Part shown: positions 17,112-28,100 of the stretch, one piece after another
Position numbering within the stretch: the stretch's first letter is position 1
How the letters are laid out: every line of letters begins with the position of its first letter
The notes under the pieces: model-generated
Told to the model about the DNA's origin: nothing
Databases searched by the model: none
What the model saw: the letters and a program-made list of their open reading frames with translations, nothing else
Made by a program: the position numbers and the translations under genes
Assembly (NCBI RefSeq): GCF_027924665.1
Contig: NZ_AP027043.1
Coordinates: 4,712,001-4,776,000, forward strand
Direction of reading: 5' to 3'
From: Flavobacterium sp. GSB-24
GTDB lineage: Bacteria; Bacteroidota; Bacteroidia; Flavobacteriales; Flavobacteriaceae
Length of the DNA stretch: 64,000 bases

Positions 17112-18236
17112 TTATTTAATTGCGTCCTGAATACTGATTTTTTCTCCATCTTTAGTTGCTACTAAAAATGCTGCGCCATATCCTTTATTTTTAGCTTCTT
17201 GCAAGTATTTTTGCGCTGTTTCGTAACTTGAAGTTTCTTCGTAGAAATATTTATAAATATTATTTTCGTAGATCATAGTTACATTTTTAAGACCTTTAAA
17301 ATTTTTAGGTTCTAAAGGTGTTTTCTTAATACTGGCAATAAGCTGTACTTTAAAGAATGTTCCTTTAGGAGCATTTTTTACCGCTGCAACCTGCGCCGTT
17401 GCTTTTGGTTTTGCTGGAGTAGTATCTCTTATGGGCCGACTCTCAGCTGCTTCTGGTGCTCCAGAACCAAAATATTCTCTTTTATAGCTTAAGATAGCTT
17501 CTGCAATTGCTCTTGCAATATCATCCTGCCCTTCTTCTGAATTTAAAATATTTCCTTCGGTCGGATTTGAAACGAAACCAGTTTCAACTAAAACTCTTGG
17601 CATATAAGCTTTATGAAGTACCATAAATGGCGCTTGTTTTACACCGCCATGACGAAGTTTTTTACCTAATTTTTCAAAGTTTTCTTCAATTTTACTCGCT
17701 AAGGAAATACTATTATCCAAATATTCTTCCTGCATCAAAGTCATACCAATCATTGATTCTGGAGAATTAGGATCATATCCTTCGTACTTACGTTTATAAT
17801 CTTTTTCTAATGTAATTACAGAGTTCTCTTTTTTCGCCGCTTCAAGATTAGAGGCAACTTTACTCAAACCCATTACATAAGTTTCGGTTCCATCGGCTGC
17901 CGTATTTTTATTGGCATTACAGTGAATAGAAACAAAAATATTTGAATTGGCTCTATTGGCAATATTCGCTCTTTCGACCAAATCTATAAAAACATCTGTT
18001 TTACGAGTATAAATTACATTTACATTAGGATTAAGTTCTAAAATCTTGCCCACTTTTAACACAATAGCTAAAGCAATATTTTTTTCAATTCTCCCACTAT
18101 AAACTGCTCCAAAGTCATGATCTCCATGTCCGGCATCCAAAGTCACCTTAAACACATTTGACTGACTATGAGCATAAAAAGACAGTATTGTTAGAAATAA
18201 AGTAAATATTACCTTAAATTTGTTAATTCTATTCAT
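17112..18236 (-). CDS. N-acetylmuramoyl-L-alanine amidase with SPOR domain
   Basis: Periplasmic zinc amidase that cuts between MurNAc and the peptide stem during septal peptidoglycan splitting. The start is taken at 18236 (MNRINKFKVIF), because it gives a clean signal peptide ending YAHSQ; the frame can be extended to 18302 but adds a non-signal stretch. Zinc and catalytic residues are in LDAGHGDHDFG, the Glu of GRIEKNIAL, VSIHCNANKN and LVETGFVSNP. A SPOR-like domain (about 290-374, starting FKVQLIASIKKT) should bind denuded glycan at the division site. The length is 374 residues. It heads the run to mlaD and the iron-sulfur genes. Confidence 0.9.
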   Translation of the reverse strand: MNRINKFKVIFTLFLTILSFYAHSQSNVFKVTLDAGHGDHDFGAVYSGRIEKNIALAIVLKVGKILELNPNVNVIYTRKTDVFIDLVERANIANRANSNIFVSIHCNANKNTAADGTETYVMGLSKVASNLEAAKKENSVITLEKDYKRKYEGYDPNSPESMIGMTLMQEEYLDNSISLASKIEENFEKLGKKLRHGGVKQAPFMVLHKAYMPRVLVETGFVSNPTEGNILNSEEGQDDIARAIAEAILSYKREYFGSGAPEAAESRPIRDTTPAKPKATAQVAAVKNAPKGTFFKVQLIASIKKTPLEPKNFKGLKNVTMIYENNIYKYFYEETSSYETAQKYLQEAKNKGYGAAFLVATKDGEKISIQDAIK

Positions 18237-18313
18237 AAATCTAAAAGTTAATTTTAATAAAACGCAGCTGTTATAATTTTTAGAATTGATTATTTTTGCC
18301 AAAAAATTATATG

Positions 18314-18321
18314 TAAGTTTG
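18314..18321 (+). promoter_or_regulatory. putative -7 promoter element for lptD (TAAGTTTG)
   Basis: TAAGTTTG matches TAnnTTTG in the gap between the divergent amidase and lptD genes. A transcript start near 18327 would lie downstream of the earliest TTG (18286), favouring the TTG at 18370 as the lptD start. Confidence 0.5.
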
Positions 18322-18369
18322 ACATGTCAAAAAACAAGCCATAATTTTACAAAAATAGCATTTAAACCT

Positions 18370-21015
18370 TTGCATACAAACTTATTTAATATCGTTTTAA
18401 TATCATTTTTCCTAACTATAGGTTGTGGTAATTTATATTCGCAAGAAATAAAAAATAAAAAAAAGCCTTTACCTGCTGTAAAACAAACAGATAAAGAAGC
18501 TCCTGCAATTACAGATACTATAAAGCTTGATACTGTTAAACCCAAAAAGACTTTTTTGGATGGAAAAGTAAGATACAAAGCAAAAGATTACGCCAAGATA
18601 GATCAAAAGAAAAAGCTTATTACTTTGTATAATGAAGCTGAATTATACTATAAAGATGTTGAATTAAAATCTGGTATAATTGTTCTTAATTATGAAAAAG
18701 ATGAAGTTTACGCTGGAAGAATTAAAGACTCTGCTGGTGTTTTGACTCAATATCCAAATTTCAAACAAGGGGGCAGCGAAGTACAGCCAGATTCTATTCG
18801 TTTTAACTTCAAAACCAAAAAAGCTTTAATTTACAATTCGAGAACTGAACAAGGCGAATTTAAAATCAAAGCTGCTGTTACTAAAAAAGAAAATGATTCT
18901 GTTTACTTCTTAAAAGGCGCCCGTTTTACAACTTCTACAGATGTTGACAATCCAGAGTATTATTTCCAGACCAATAAAGTAAAATTTATTCCAGGAAAAA
19001 AAGTAATTACTGGTTTGACCAACATGGTAATTGCTGATGTTCCTACTCCACTTGCACTGCCTTTTGCTTATTTCCCGATGAGTCAAGAAAAAAGTGTTTC
19101 TGGTATTATCATTCCAAGTTATAATGACTCTAACACAAGAGGTTTCTCTTTGCAAAATATGGGTTATTATTTTGCTCTTAGCGACAATTATGACCTTACG
19201 GTACTTGGAGATTATTACACCAACGGAAGTTATGCCATGCGATTTGAATCATCGTATGCCAAAAGATATAAGTATCGAGGAAATATAAATGTTCGTTTTG
19301 AGAATTTGATTAGTAGCGAACGCGGCTATCCTGACTACAGCAAACAAGGTATTTATAATATTCAGTGGTCTCATTCTAAAGATACTAAATCGAATCCTAA
19401 TTCAACCTTTTCTGCATCGGTTAACATGGGTAGCAGTAAGTACTTTAAACAATCGATTAACCAGGCGAATATTGGATCGAATTTGAACAACACATTAAGT
19501 TCGTCGATATCTTACAATAAAACTTTTAACACTATTCCCGGTTCTCGTATTTCGTTGTCTGCAACGCATCAGCAAAATACGCAAACAGAAGACATTATCA
19601 TGACTCTTCCTTCCTTACAGGGAAGTATTGACCGTGTATACCCTTTTGTTGGAAAAGACGGCGTTAAAAAGGGCTTAATTAAAAACATTAACTTACAATA
19701 CAGTGTAAGCGGTAAAAACTACTTTAAAACAAAAGATTCTTTGTTTTTTAAGCCGCAGATGTTTAACGATGCTCAGTTAGGAATGCAGCATACCATTCCG
19801 CTTAGTACCAACTTTAAAATTTTTAAATATTTTAGTGCGGGAGCTTCAACGACTTATCAAGAAACGTGGGTTAATAAAACCGTATCCAAAAATTACGATT
19901 CGGCTGAAGGAAAGGCAGTTAATACAACTGTAAATGGTTTTGACTCTTTTAGAACTTATAATTTCAGTACCAATTTAGGAACTACTATTTACGGAACTTT
20001 CAATTTTGGCGATGACAAAAGAATTCAATCGATTCGACACGTAATGCGTCCGAGCATTACTTATGCTTACACACCAAGTTTTGAACGTTATTACGACACA
20101 TATGCGGTTGATGCTACCGGAAGAATTACTTCTGAATATACAAGATTTGAAAACGGTCTTTTTGGACAGCCTGGAAAAGACAATTCAAATATAGTTGGTT
20201 TTGCTTTGAGTAATACTTTTGAAGCCAAAGTAAGAGACCGAGACAGCACAAAAACAGAACCTAAAAAAATAATGCTGCTAAACAATTTAAACTTTAGCAC
20301 AAGTTATAATTTTGATGCTGACGGAAAAACTACTTTCGGCTGGCAGCCTGTTTTAGTAAGCGGTGGAACACAGTTTTTTGACAATAAAATGAACATGAAT
20401 TTTGGCGCAACACTTGATCCGTATGCACTGGACAGTGGTAACCAAAAAATCGACAAGTTCAATATTGACAATGGCGGAAGTTTATTTAGACTTACAAGTG
20501 CCAATTTAACGGTTAATTATTCATTTTCGAACAAAGGAACCGGCAAAGAAAAAAATACTCAGAGTCAGCGGAATGGAGGACGAAGTGATGACTTATTTGG
20601 TACGAATACAGATTTAAATGACAGCAGAAACAGTCAGTTTGCTAATGAACCTGAAAAAGAGGATGTAATTACGGAATTCTTTAATTCGAAAATTCCATGG
20701 GATATGACTTTAGCCTACTCATTAACGTATTCAAATACCAACAGGCAAAATGAAATTTCAGGAAACTCTATTATGATTTCGATTAACACAGATATTACGC
20801 CAAAATGGAAAGGCGGGGTTTCTACTGGTTACGATTTCGTACAAAAAGGGGTTACTTTTACGCAATTCCGTTTTGAAAGAGATTTATTAAGCTGGAGAAT
20901 GGCATTTAACTGGCAGCCTCTTGGAACAAACTCTAACTGGAATTTCTTCATCGGAATTAAATCTGGTATGCTTAGTGATATTAAATGGAACAAACGAAGC
21001 GTTTCTAATAGATAA
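18370..21015 (+). CDS. lptD: LPS assembly outer-membrane protein LptD
   Basis: Outer-membrane barrel that, with LptE, inserts lipopolysaccharide into the outer leaflet. There is no ATG in frame near the front: the frame opens with TTG at 18286, and TTG codons also occur at 18319 and 18370. The last is chosen because it starts a compact signal peptide (HTNLFNIVLISFFLTIG, cut after LYSQ). After a Lys/Pro linker comes an LptA-like beta-jellyroll (about residues 65-210), then a large barrel rich in aromatic and Asn/Ser residues to the C-terminus. About 881 residues, normal for Bacteroidota. ridA follows after 28 bases. Confidence 0.88.
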   Translation: MHTNLFNIVLISFFLTIGCGNLYSQEIKNKKKPLPAVKQTDKEAPAITDTIKLDTVKPKKTFLDGKVRYKAKDYAKIDQKKKLITLYNEAELYYKDVELKSGIIVLNYEKDEVYAGRIKDSAGVLTQYPNFKQGGSEVQPDSIRFNFKTKKALIYNSRTEQGEFKIKAAVTKKENDSVYFLKGARFTTSTDVDNPEYYFQTNKVKFIPGKKVITGLTNMVIADVPTPLALPFAYFPMSQEKSVSGIIIPSYNDSNTRGFSLQNMGYYFALSDNYDLTVLGDYYTNGSYAMRFESSYAKRYKYRGNINVRFENLISSERGYPDYSKQGIYNIQWSHSKDTKSNPNSTFSASVNMGSSKYFKQSINQANIGSNLNNTLSSSISYNKTFNTIPGSRISLSATHQQNTQTEDIIMTLPSLQGSIDRVYPFVGKDGVKKGLIKNINLQYSVSGKNYFKTKDSLFFKPQMFNDAQLGMQHTIPLSTNFKIFKYFSAGASTTYQETWVNKTVSKNYDSAEGKAVNTTVNGFDSFRTYNFSTNLGTTIYGTFNFGDDKRIQSIRHVMRPSITYAYTPSFERYYDTYAVDATGRITSEYTRFENGLFGQPGKDNSNIVGFALSNTFEAKVRDRDSTKTEPKKIMLLNNLNFSTSYNFDADGKTTFGWQPVLVSGGTQFFDNKMNMNFGATLDPYALDSGNQKIDKFNIDNGGSLFRLTSANLTVNYSFSNKGTGKEKNTQSQRNGGRSDDLFGTNTDLNDSRNSQFANEPEKEDVITEFFNSKIPWDMTLAYSLTYSNTNRQNEISGNSIMISINTDITPKWKGGVSTGYDFVQKGVTFTQFRFERDLLSWRMAFNWQPLGTNSNWNFFIGIKSGMLSDIKWNKRSVSNR

Positions 21016-21043
21016 ACTACTTTCGAATCAAAATAATTTTATT

Positions 21044-21424
21044 ATGAAAAAGATCATCTTTACCGAGAAAGCTCCGGCTCCAATCGGACCTTATAATCAA
21101 GCCGTTTTATCTGGAAACACGCTTTATGCTTCTGGGCAGATTGCAATCAATCCTGAATCAGGAGAATTGATTACAGCTAACATTAATGACGAAACCAATC
21201 AGGTTATGCAGAACATTGCAGCTATTTTGGAGGCAGCAGGTATGACTTTTGAAAATGTAGTGAAGTCTACTATTTTCATTATGGACATGAATAACTTTGG
21301 CGCTATTAACACCGTTTACGGTTCTTATTTTAACGAAAAAACCGCTCCAGCTCGTGAAACGGTTCAAGTGGCTTGTCTGCCAAAAAATGTAAATGTTGAG
21401 ATTTCTATAATTGCTGTGCAATAG
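21044..21424 (+). CDS. ridA: RidA family 2-iminobutanoate/2-iminopropanoate deaminase
   Basis: Small cytoplasmic trimeric enzyme (126 residues) that hydrolyses reactive enamines and imines from PLP-dependent dehydratases. It starts MKKIIFTEKAPAPIGPYNQA. The reading frame extends further upstream into lptD, but the ATG at 21044 gives the standard family N-terminus. The signature APARETVQVACLPKN holds the substrate-binding Arg, and LYASGQIAINPESG is also typical. Its 3' end overlaps the end of the convergent mgsA gene by 20 bases. It is probably co-transcribed with lptD. Confidence 0.93.
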   Translation: MKKIIFTEKAPAPIGPYNQAVLSGNTLYASGQIAINPESGELITANINDETNQVMQNIAAILEAAGMTFENVVKSTIFIMDMNNFGAINTVYGSYFNEKTAPARETVQVACLPKNVNVEISIIAVQ

Positions 21425-21779
21425 CATCTAATAATAATTGTGCCGTTGCTTCATTTGTTGCCAGCGGCACATTATGTACATCGCAAACACGAATCAACAT
21501 ATTGATATCTGCTTCGTGTGGATGACTTGACAAAGGATCTTTAAAAAAGAAAACCATCTGCGTTATTCCTTCCGCTACTCTTCCCGCAATCTGCGCATCT
21601 CCGCCCAGCGGACCAGAAAGCATTCTCTGTGTTTTAAAACCAGCAGCTTCGGCTTTTCCTCCCGTAGTTCCTGTACCAATCAGCCTTATCTTTTCATTAT
21701 GCAAAACAGCTTCATTTTTGATTAAAAAATCAATTAAATCAGCTTTTTTTCCATCATGAGCAATAATGGCAATCTCCAT
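21405..21779 (-). CDS. mgsA: methylglyoxal synthase
   Basis: Cytoplasmic enzyme that converts dihydroxyacetone phosphate to methylglyoxal and phosphate, a phosphate-releasing bypass of lower glycolysis. The start at 21779 (MEIAIIAHDGKKADL) matches the family; an upstream extension would run into the preceding gene. Motifs: HDGKK, GTTGGKA for phosphate binding, and the conserved Asp residues in LSGPLGGDAQ, FFKDPLSSHPHEADI. It has 124 residues, shorter than the E. coli form of about 150. It follows the BadF-family kinase by 10 bases in the same direction, downstream of gapA and pfkA. Confidence 0.92.
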   Translation of the reverse strand: MEIAIIAHDGKKADLIDFLIKNEAVLHNEKIRLIGTGTTGGKAEAAGFKTQRMLSGPLGGDAQIAGRVAEGITQMVFFFKDPLSSHPHEADINMLIRVCDVHNVPLATNEATAQLLLDAIAQQL

Positions 21780-21789
21780 AAAACCAGAA

Positions 21790-22641
21790 CTATTGATTAG
21801 CAACATGGTACGCAATTAATCCATCAATAGGTCTTCTTAAAACATTCCCTAATTGTAGTTCATATTTATTGAATGTTTCTTGTAATTCATCTTTCAAATA
21901 AAATGCAATAGAACCTACAAAATGAACTGGAACTTCTTTACAGTTATCGAATTGTTTAATGTAATTCTTAACGAAAGATTTCATTCCTTTAAAGATAATT
22001 TTTCTGCAGAACTCAGTGTCTTTGTGCTTAATTAAAAACTTCGCATAGGTTGCTAAGTAAGCATTTGGATTTGGTTCTTTATATAATTTATTTTTAATAA
22101 AATCTGGATCAACGTCGTACTCTTTTTCAAGTTCAACAGCCAATTCTTTAGGCATTTTATTAAAATAGTATTTTCTAATTAATTCTTTTCCGAAAACATT
22201 TCCGCTGCAATCATCCATAACAATGTATCCTAATGATTGTACTTTTTGATGCAATACTTTACCATCAAAATAGCTGCAGTTAGATCCTGTTCCTAAAATA
22301 GAAACGATTGCTTCTTGTCCTTTTGGAGTTGTTGCATAAACGGCTGCGTAAGTATCTTCCTGAACATCAACAATAGCGTTAACAAAATACTCTTGGAAAA
22401 TTTGTGATAGTGCTGTTTTCATTCTATCAGTACCACATCCGGCACCGTAAAAGAATAAATGAGTAGCATTTTTTTTGTTTTGTAAAATATCAAAACGATC
22501 GTTTAATCTTTCAATAATTTCTGGACCGTCAAGAATTTCAGGATTTAATCCTAAGGTTTGTGTCGTGAATAATACTTTTCCATTATCATCAATTGCAATC
22601 CAATCGGCTTTAGTAGATCCACTATCAACTATTAATTTCAT
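21790..22641 (-). CDS. BadF/BadG/BcrA/BcrD ATPase family sugar kinase (GlcNAc kinase-like)
   Basis: ASKHA-fold kinase of 283 residues. The phosphate-1 loop is DSGSTKADWIAIDDNG at the N-terminus and the second loop is LGTGSNCSYFDG, with FVGSIAFYLKD near the adenosine side. In Bacteroidota this family is usually taken to phosphorylate N-acetylglucosamine or a related amino sugar. The substrate is inferred from family and from the neighbouring glycolytic genes, not shown. A terminator separates it from gapA only on the downstream side of gapA, so it may also be reached by read-through. It is tightly linked to mgsA. Confidence 0.82.
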   Translation of the reverse strand: MKLIVDSGSTKADWIAIDDNGKVLFTTQTLGLNPEILDGPEIIERLNDRFDILQNKKNATHLFFYGAGCGTDRMKTALSQIFQEYFVNAIVDVQEDTYAAVYATTPKGQEAIVSILGTGSNCSYFDGKVLHQKVQSLGYIVMDDCSGNVFGKELIRKYYFNKMPKELAVELEKEYDVDPDFIKNKLYKEPNPNAYLATYAKFLIKHKDTEFCRKIIFKGMKSFVKNYIKQFDNCKEVPVHFVGSIAFYLKDELQETFNKYELQLGNVLRRPIDGLIAYHVANQ

Positions 22642-22725
22642 TTTTTTTTGTTTTTGGATTAGGTCTTCCCTATTCTCAACTTAAAAGTGTACTTTTTACA
22701 TTAATTATAGAGGTAACAAAATAAG

Positions 22726-22755
22726 AAAATCCCGTTATTTGACTAACGGGATTTT
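22726..22755 (-). terminator. terminator downstream of gapA
   Basis: AAAATCCCGTTA and TAACGGGATTTT form a perfect 12-bp stem with a 6-base loop, 17 bases after the gapA stop. The T run on the reverse strand is modest, so partial read-through into the kinase-mgsA pair is possible. Confidence 0.85.
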
Positions 22756-22771
22756 GCAAAAATATATATTA

Positions 22772-23800
<1,029 letters not shown>

Positions 23801-23869
23801 TTATTACACTATTTCAAAGTCTAATTTCCTCACAATAAACTTCTCTTCTTTTTAAACTTTTATATTAGG

Positions 23870-24856
23870 TTATGTTGACATGATGTCAGACACTCTTAAT
23901 AATTCTCTGTCGATTTCAGATTTTCCTTTAATTGCCTGCTCAAGCGGCGTTAAAATCACTTTATCTTCTTTAAGTCCAACCATATAATTTGATTTTCCTT
24001 CAATTAAAGATTCTACTGCTTTTACACCCAGACGGCTCGCCAATACACGGTCGAAGCAAGATGGAGAACCACCACGCTGCATATGTCCTAAAACAGAAAC
24101 ACGTACATCGTACTCAGGTAAATTAGCTTCAACATAATCTTTCAATTCGAATACGTTTTTACCAATTTTATCTCCTTCGGCAATAACAACTATACTTGAT
24201 GATTTCCCTGAAGCTTTACTTTTTTGAAGTGAATCTAACAATCTATCAAGACCTAAATCTTCTTCAGGAATAAGAATTTCTTCTGCACCAGCTCCAATAC
24301 CCGCATTAAGTGCAATGTGACCAGCATCTCTACCCATAACCTCTACAAAGAATAAACGGTTATGTGAACTTGCTGTATCTCTAATTTTATCAATACAATC
24401 TACAACAGTATTTAAAGCTGTGTCGTACCCTAGAGTAAAACTTGTACCATAAATATCATTATCAATTGTACCTGGAATTCCCATTACAGGGAAATTATAC
24501 TCTGAATTAAAAATCAAACCTCCAGTAAAACTTCCATCTCCACCAATAACTACCAAAGCATCAATTCCTGCTTTTACAAGGTTTTCGTGTGCTTTTTTTC
24601 TACCTTCAGGGGTTCTAAACTCAACTGAACGAGCCGATTTTAAGATCGTTCCACCTTTGTTTACAATATTATTTACACTACGAGGTCCCATTTCTTTGAA
24701 GTCTCCTTCAATCATTCCTTGATACCCTCTATAAATTCCGATGCATTCTATATTGTGATATGCGCAAGTTCGAACAACTGATCTAATTGCAGCATTCATT
24801 CCAGGTGAATCTCCTCCTGAGGTAAGAACACCTACTTTTTTTATTGTTTTTGGCAT
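23870..24856 (-). CDS. pfkA: ATP-dependent 6-phosphofructokinase
   Basis: Committing step of glycolysis: phosphorylates fructose 6-phosphate to fructose 1,6-bisphosphate. ATP-binding GGDSPGMNAAIRS opens the protein. GGDGSFTGG has the Gly expected of ATP-using rather than pyrophosphate-using enzymes, PGTIDNDI holds the catalytic Asp, and the effector and sugar sites are VEVMGRDAGHIA and GHMQRGGSPSCFDR. The length of 328 residues matches bacterial PfkA. It leads the pfkA-gapA unit. No exact TAnnTTTG element was found upstream. Confidence 0.96.
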   Translation of the reverse strand: MPKTIKKVGVLTSGGDSPGMNAAIRSVVRTCAYHNIECIGIYRGYQGMIEGDFKEMGPRSVNNIVNKGGTILKSARSVEFRTPEGRKKAHENLVKAGIDALVVIGGDGSFTGGLIFNSEYNFPVMGIPGTIDNDIYGTSFTLGYDTALNTVVDCIDKIRDTASSHNRLFFVEVMGRDAGHIALNAGIGAGAEEILIPEEDLGLDRLLDSLQKSKASGKSSSIVVIAEGDKIGKNVFELKDYVEANLPEYDVRVSVLGHMQRGGSPSCFDRVLASRLGVKAVESLIEGKSNYMVGLKEDKVILTPLEQAIKGKSEIDRELLRVSDIMST

Positions 24857-25165
24857 TATTTAAGTATTAAAGTGTAAAATTAGCAAACATTCAGCACTTA
24901 TTAGGTTATGATTATTATAAATTAATAAAATATGTTAAATTCAAACGTTTTCGTTAATAAGTTTTTTACAGGTAAAAATTTCATTTAAAATAATAAATCG
25001 CTATTTTTTTAATTAAATCGTCAAAATTAACAATACCTAAATGAAGTGTTATAAAAATCGGAATTTCTCTCTCACATGAAAAATTCGAATAGAGGCCCTA
25101 AATTTAGCACAAAAAAAAACCATTATAAGTATAATGGTTTATAAATGTATATTTTTAACAAACTG
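24857..25165. other. 309-base intergenic region between pfkA and tamB
   Basis: A very AT-rich gap upstream of pfkA and downstream of tamB, both on the reverse strand. It holds the tamB terminator at 25117-25140 and must contain the pfkA promoter, but no convincing -7 motif is seen. No open frame of note and no RNA gene was recognised. Confidence 0.5.
25117..25140 (-). terminator. terminator downstream of tamB
   Basis: AAACCATTATA pairs perfectly with TATAATGGTTT (11 bp, very short loop). On the reverse strand a run of nine T follows. Confidence 0.85.
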
Positions 25166-28100
25166 TTAATAATCGTTATCTGGAATTAAACCTTGATTAT
25201 TAACTGGTTCTTGTTTTTTCTTCTTTTCTTCGTCCTTTTTCTTTTTCTCTTCTTCTTTCTCCGCTTTCTTTTTATTTTTTTCCGCATCCTTTTTACTGGT
25301 GAAGTTCACGTAATCAGGATTTAAATAAGAATCTTGAAGATCGTCTGACGAACCTTTTACAGCTTTTTCAATTTTATGATTCTTAAACAGCTTATTGACT
25401 AATTCACTAAAAGTATCAAAATCGACTTCATAAGAAATACCAACTCCTTGTGTATAACCAATTCCCTGCCCGATATAATTAATATCATTTTCTTTATTGA
25501 ATAAACGAAGATTCATTGTACCGTCTTCATTAACACGATAAAGAATTTCAATATCTCCTACGATGGCAGATTCATTTACACCTCCAACAGGAACTCCCAA
25601 TTTACCATTGATTGTAATTCTTTCGTTAACCTGAGAAGATATATTCGCCACAAACTGGCCATCTACTTCCTGCCCCATTCTTCTATCGGCAGCAATATAG
25701 TTTAAGTCTATGTTGACTTTATCATTATCTGATTTTATAATTCCGCCTAATAAACTAGATGCAGTTTCTGTTAAAGTACCCGAGAAATCTCCTTGGCTAA
25801 AACCGTCTGTACTCATAAACGAACCTGTAGATAATAAATATAACGCCTGTGTCTGACGAATATCTTTATCGTCTAACTTATATTGTATCTCCGATTTCAA
25901 GACATTACTCACAGATGGAAACTGAATATCAAAATTAGGTTCTGGACTTGCCAAATCTCCTCTCAATCCAATTACCACTTCTACAGGAACTTTTTTATTG
26001 AATGAAGAAGTGTTATCTAAAAGTACAGCAGGATTGGCCTGAGTTTTATAAACTGCTTCTAAATTCAGCTGAGCACGCATCGGGTTTCCTTCCCAAATAA
26101 TAGAACCTCCCTTTTTAACAGCAAATTTTTTATCGATAAGTCCGCCGTATTTAAAATTATAAGTTCCTTCATATGCCTGGAAATCTCCCCACATATTAAA
26201 TTTACCCAGCGTATTGATTTTAAATAAAAGCGATCCGTATCCTTTTCCTTTCATACCATGTCCAGAATTTCGGTCGAGTATAACTTCTACTTCGGCATCT
26301 GGCGTAATATCAAAATCAAACTCAAGTTCAAGTCCGTTGTAATTTCTGGTTTTCTCAACAATTCCGTTTGCCAGGTTAAATTTTTCTTTTGGCGTCACAA
26401 AATGAATCCAGCTGCTCTCTCCAACACTTTGTACATTATTAATAGGTATCTTAACTTCAGTTCCTTTCTCAGACTTGGCATCAACCTTAATAAATAAACT
26501 TTCTACCGGACCTCTTATACTAGCCGATCCGTTTATGAAAGCCGTGCCAAAATACGCAGCATCGTCACTATCTTTTGTATCGAGCGCTAATAATCGTTTG
26601 GAAGTTATGTTTAGATCTAATTTCCAATCTCCAAAATTATGATGCTCAATACTTCCATTCAACAAACCTTTTGTTCCATATTTAGTATCCGTCAGCTGAT
26701 TATTTCTAAATAAAAATTTCTCATTTGTCAAATCAATTACTGTTCGATCGCTTAATTCGTAATCGACATTTAGATAGGGCACAGTCATTCCTGCCTTTTC
26801 AACATACAATCGTCCGTTTATTTCTGGTTTTTTCAAATTCCCTACAACAGCTGCATTTCCAGAAACAGAACCTCTCACATTCGACAGGACATCCCCTCCA
26901 ACCGTTCCTAAAGTTGCAAGATTAAAACCTTCCAGTTTTAAGTTCATGTCCAATATCGTTTCTTTGTTCTCAACTGCAAAAGTTCCTCCGGCTCTAAATG
27001 ATTCTGTAAAACCATTTTGTATAGACGAATTGACCGTAAACTTCCTAAAAGTTTCGTCTCCAGAAATATCAAAATTAAGTGTTCCCAGCTCTGTTTTATT
27101 TAAAACAAGATGATCTATTTTTATAGACGCGGTAGGCTGATAAACATTCTTATTCTGTTTATAATTTATGTTTCCGTTTAAATTTCCATTAAATACAAAC
27201 TTGGAATTTAGAGGCGTAATTTTATTAATGTCAACATCTTCAAAATTCAGGACGAGATCTTTATAATCACTTCCTTTAATGACACCATTCAAATCAATTT
27301 TCTGATTTTCATGCGATAAAATAATATTATCGATCGTGAAGTTTTTAAAATACTGATCAAAGACAATTTGATTATCCTTCTCAGAGTCTTCGTTTAAATA
27401 CCATATATAGTCTTTAAACTTCATCTCTGATTTCTTGATTCCGACAATATTGTTTTTATTCTTGTCAATAGTATGATACAAATCGAGATTGAAGTAATCT
27501 TCACCTGCATTACCGCCTTTAAATTCAGAACGTACAAAGAGCGTATCTTTTGATGTAACATTAATCAAATTAAAATCACGAATCTTATAATAAGGCGTTT
27601 TGATACTATCTAACTCGATGTATGCATTGTAAAGCGTATTTTTATTATCGATATTAATTCGAATGTTATCAAATGTATTTTTAGCGGCCGTAATTTTTTG
27701 TGATCTAAAACGGAATTTAAATTCCTGTAAATCTGAATCGATTTTTCCTCGAACAACTGTAGACGAATCGATATTAATGTCTGGATAAAGCATTTCTACC
27801 ACTTTATCGTATACACGGAAATTAAAGCGCAAAAACTGGCCTTTTCTAACTTTATAAGGTTTATAGTTAGTATATAAACTTCCAACGGAATTCATTACCA
27901 ATTTATCCAATTGGTCAAATCTAAATTTTCCAACAATTTTTCCGTCTACAACATCATTTGAACTAATTGTAATAGTTCTTAGTCTGTCTGCGTCAAAATT
28001 GGAATTGATCGTTAAATCTTCAAAAACATAATTTGATTTTGGATTTTGATATTCAGCATCTTTTATAAAAATATCTCCTTGAAGGTTTTCTATCGAATTT

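Noticed and set aside
20921..21043. Longer ridA start inside lptD
   Set aside because: The 41 extra residues do not resemble the family; ATG 21044 gives the standard N-terminus.
21816..22684. Extension of mgsA into the kinase gene and a forward ORF over the kinase start
   Set aside because: The mgsA family start is at 21779; the extension and the forward frame are shadows of the kinase gene.
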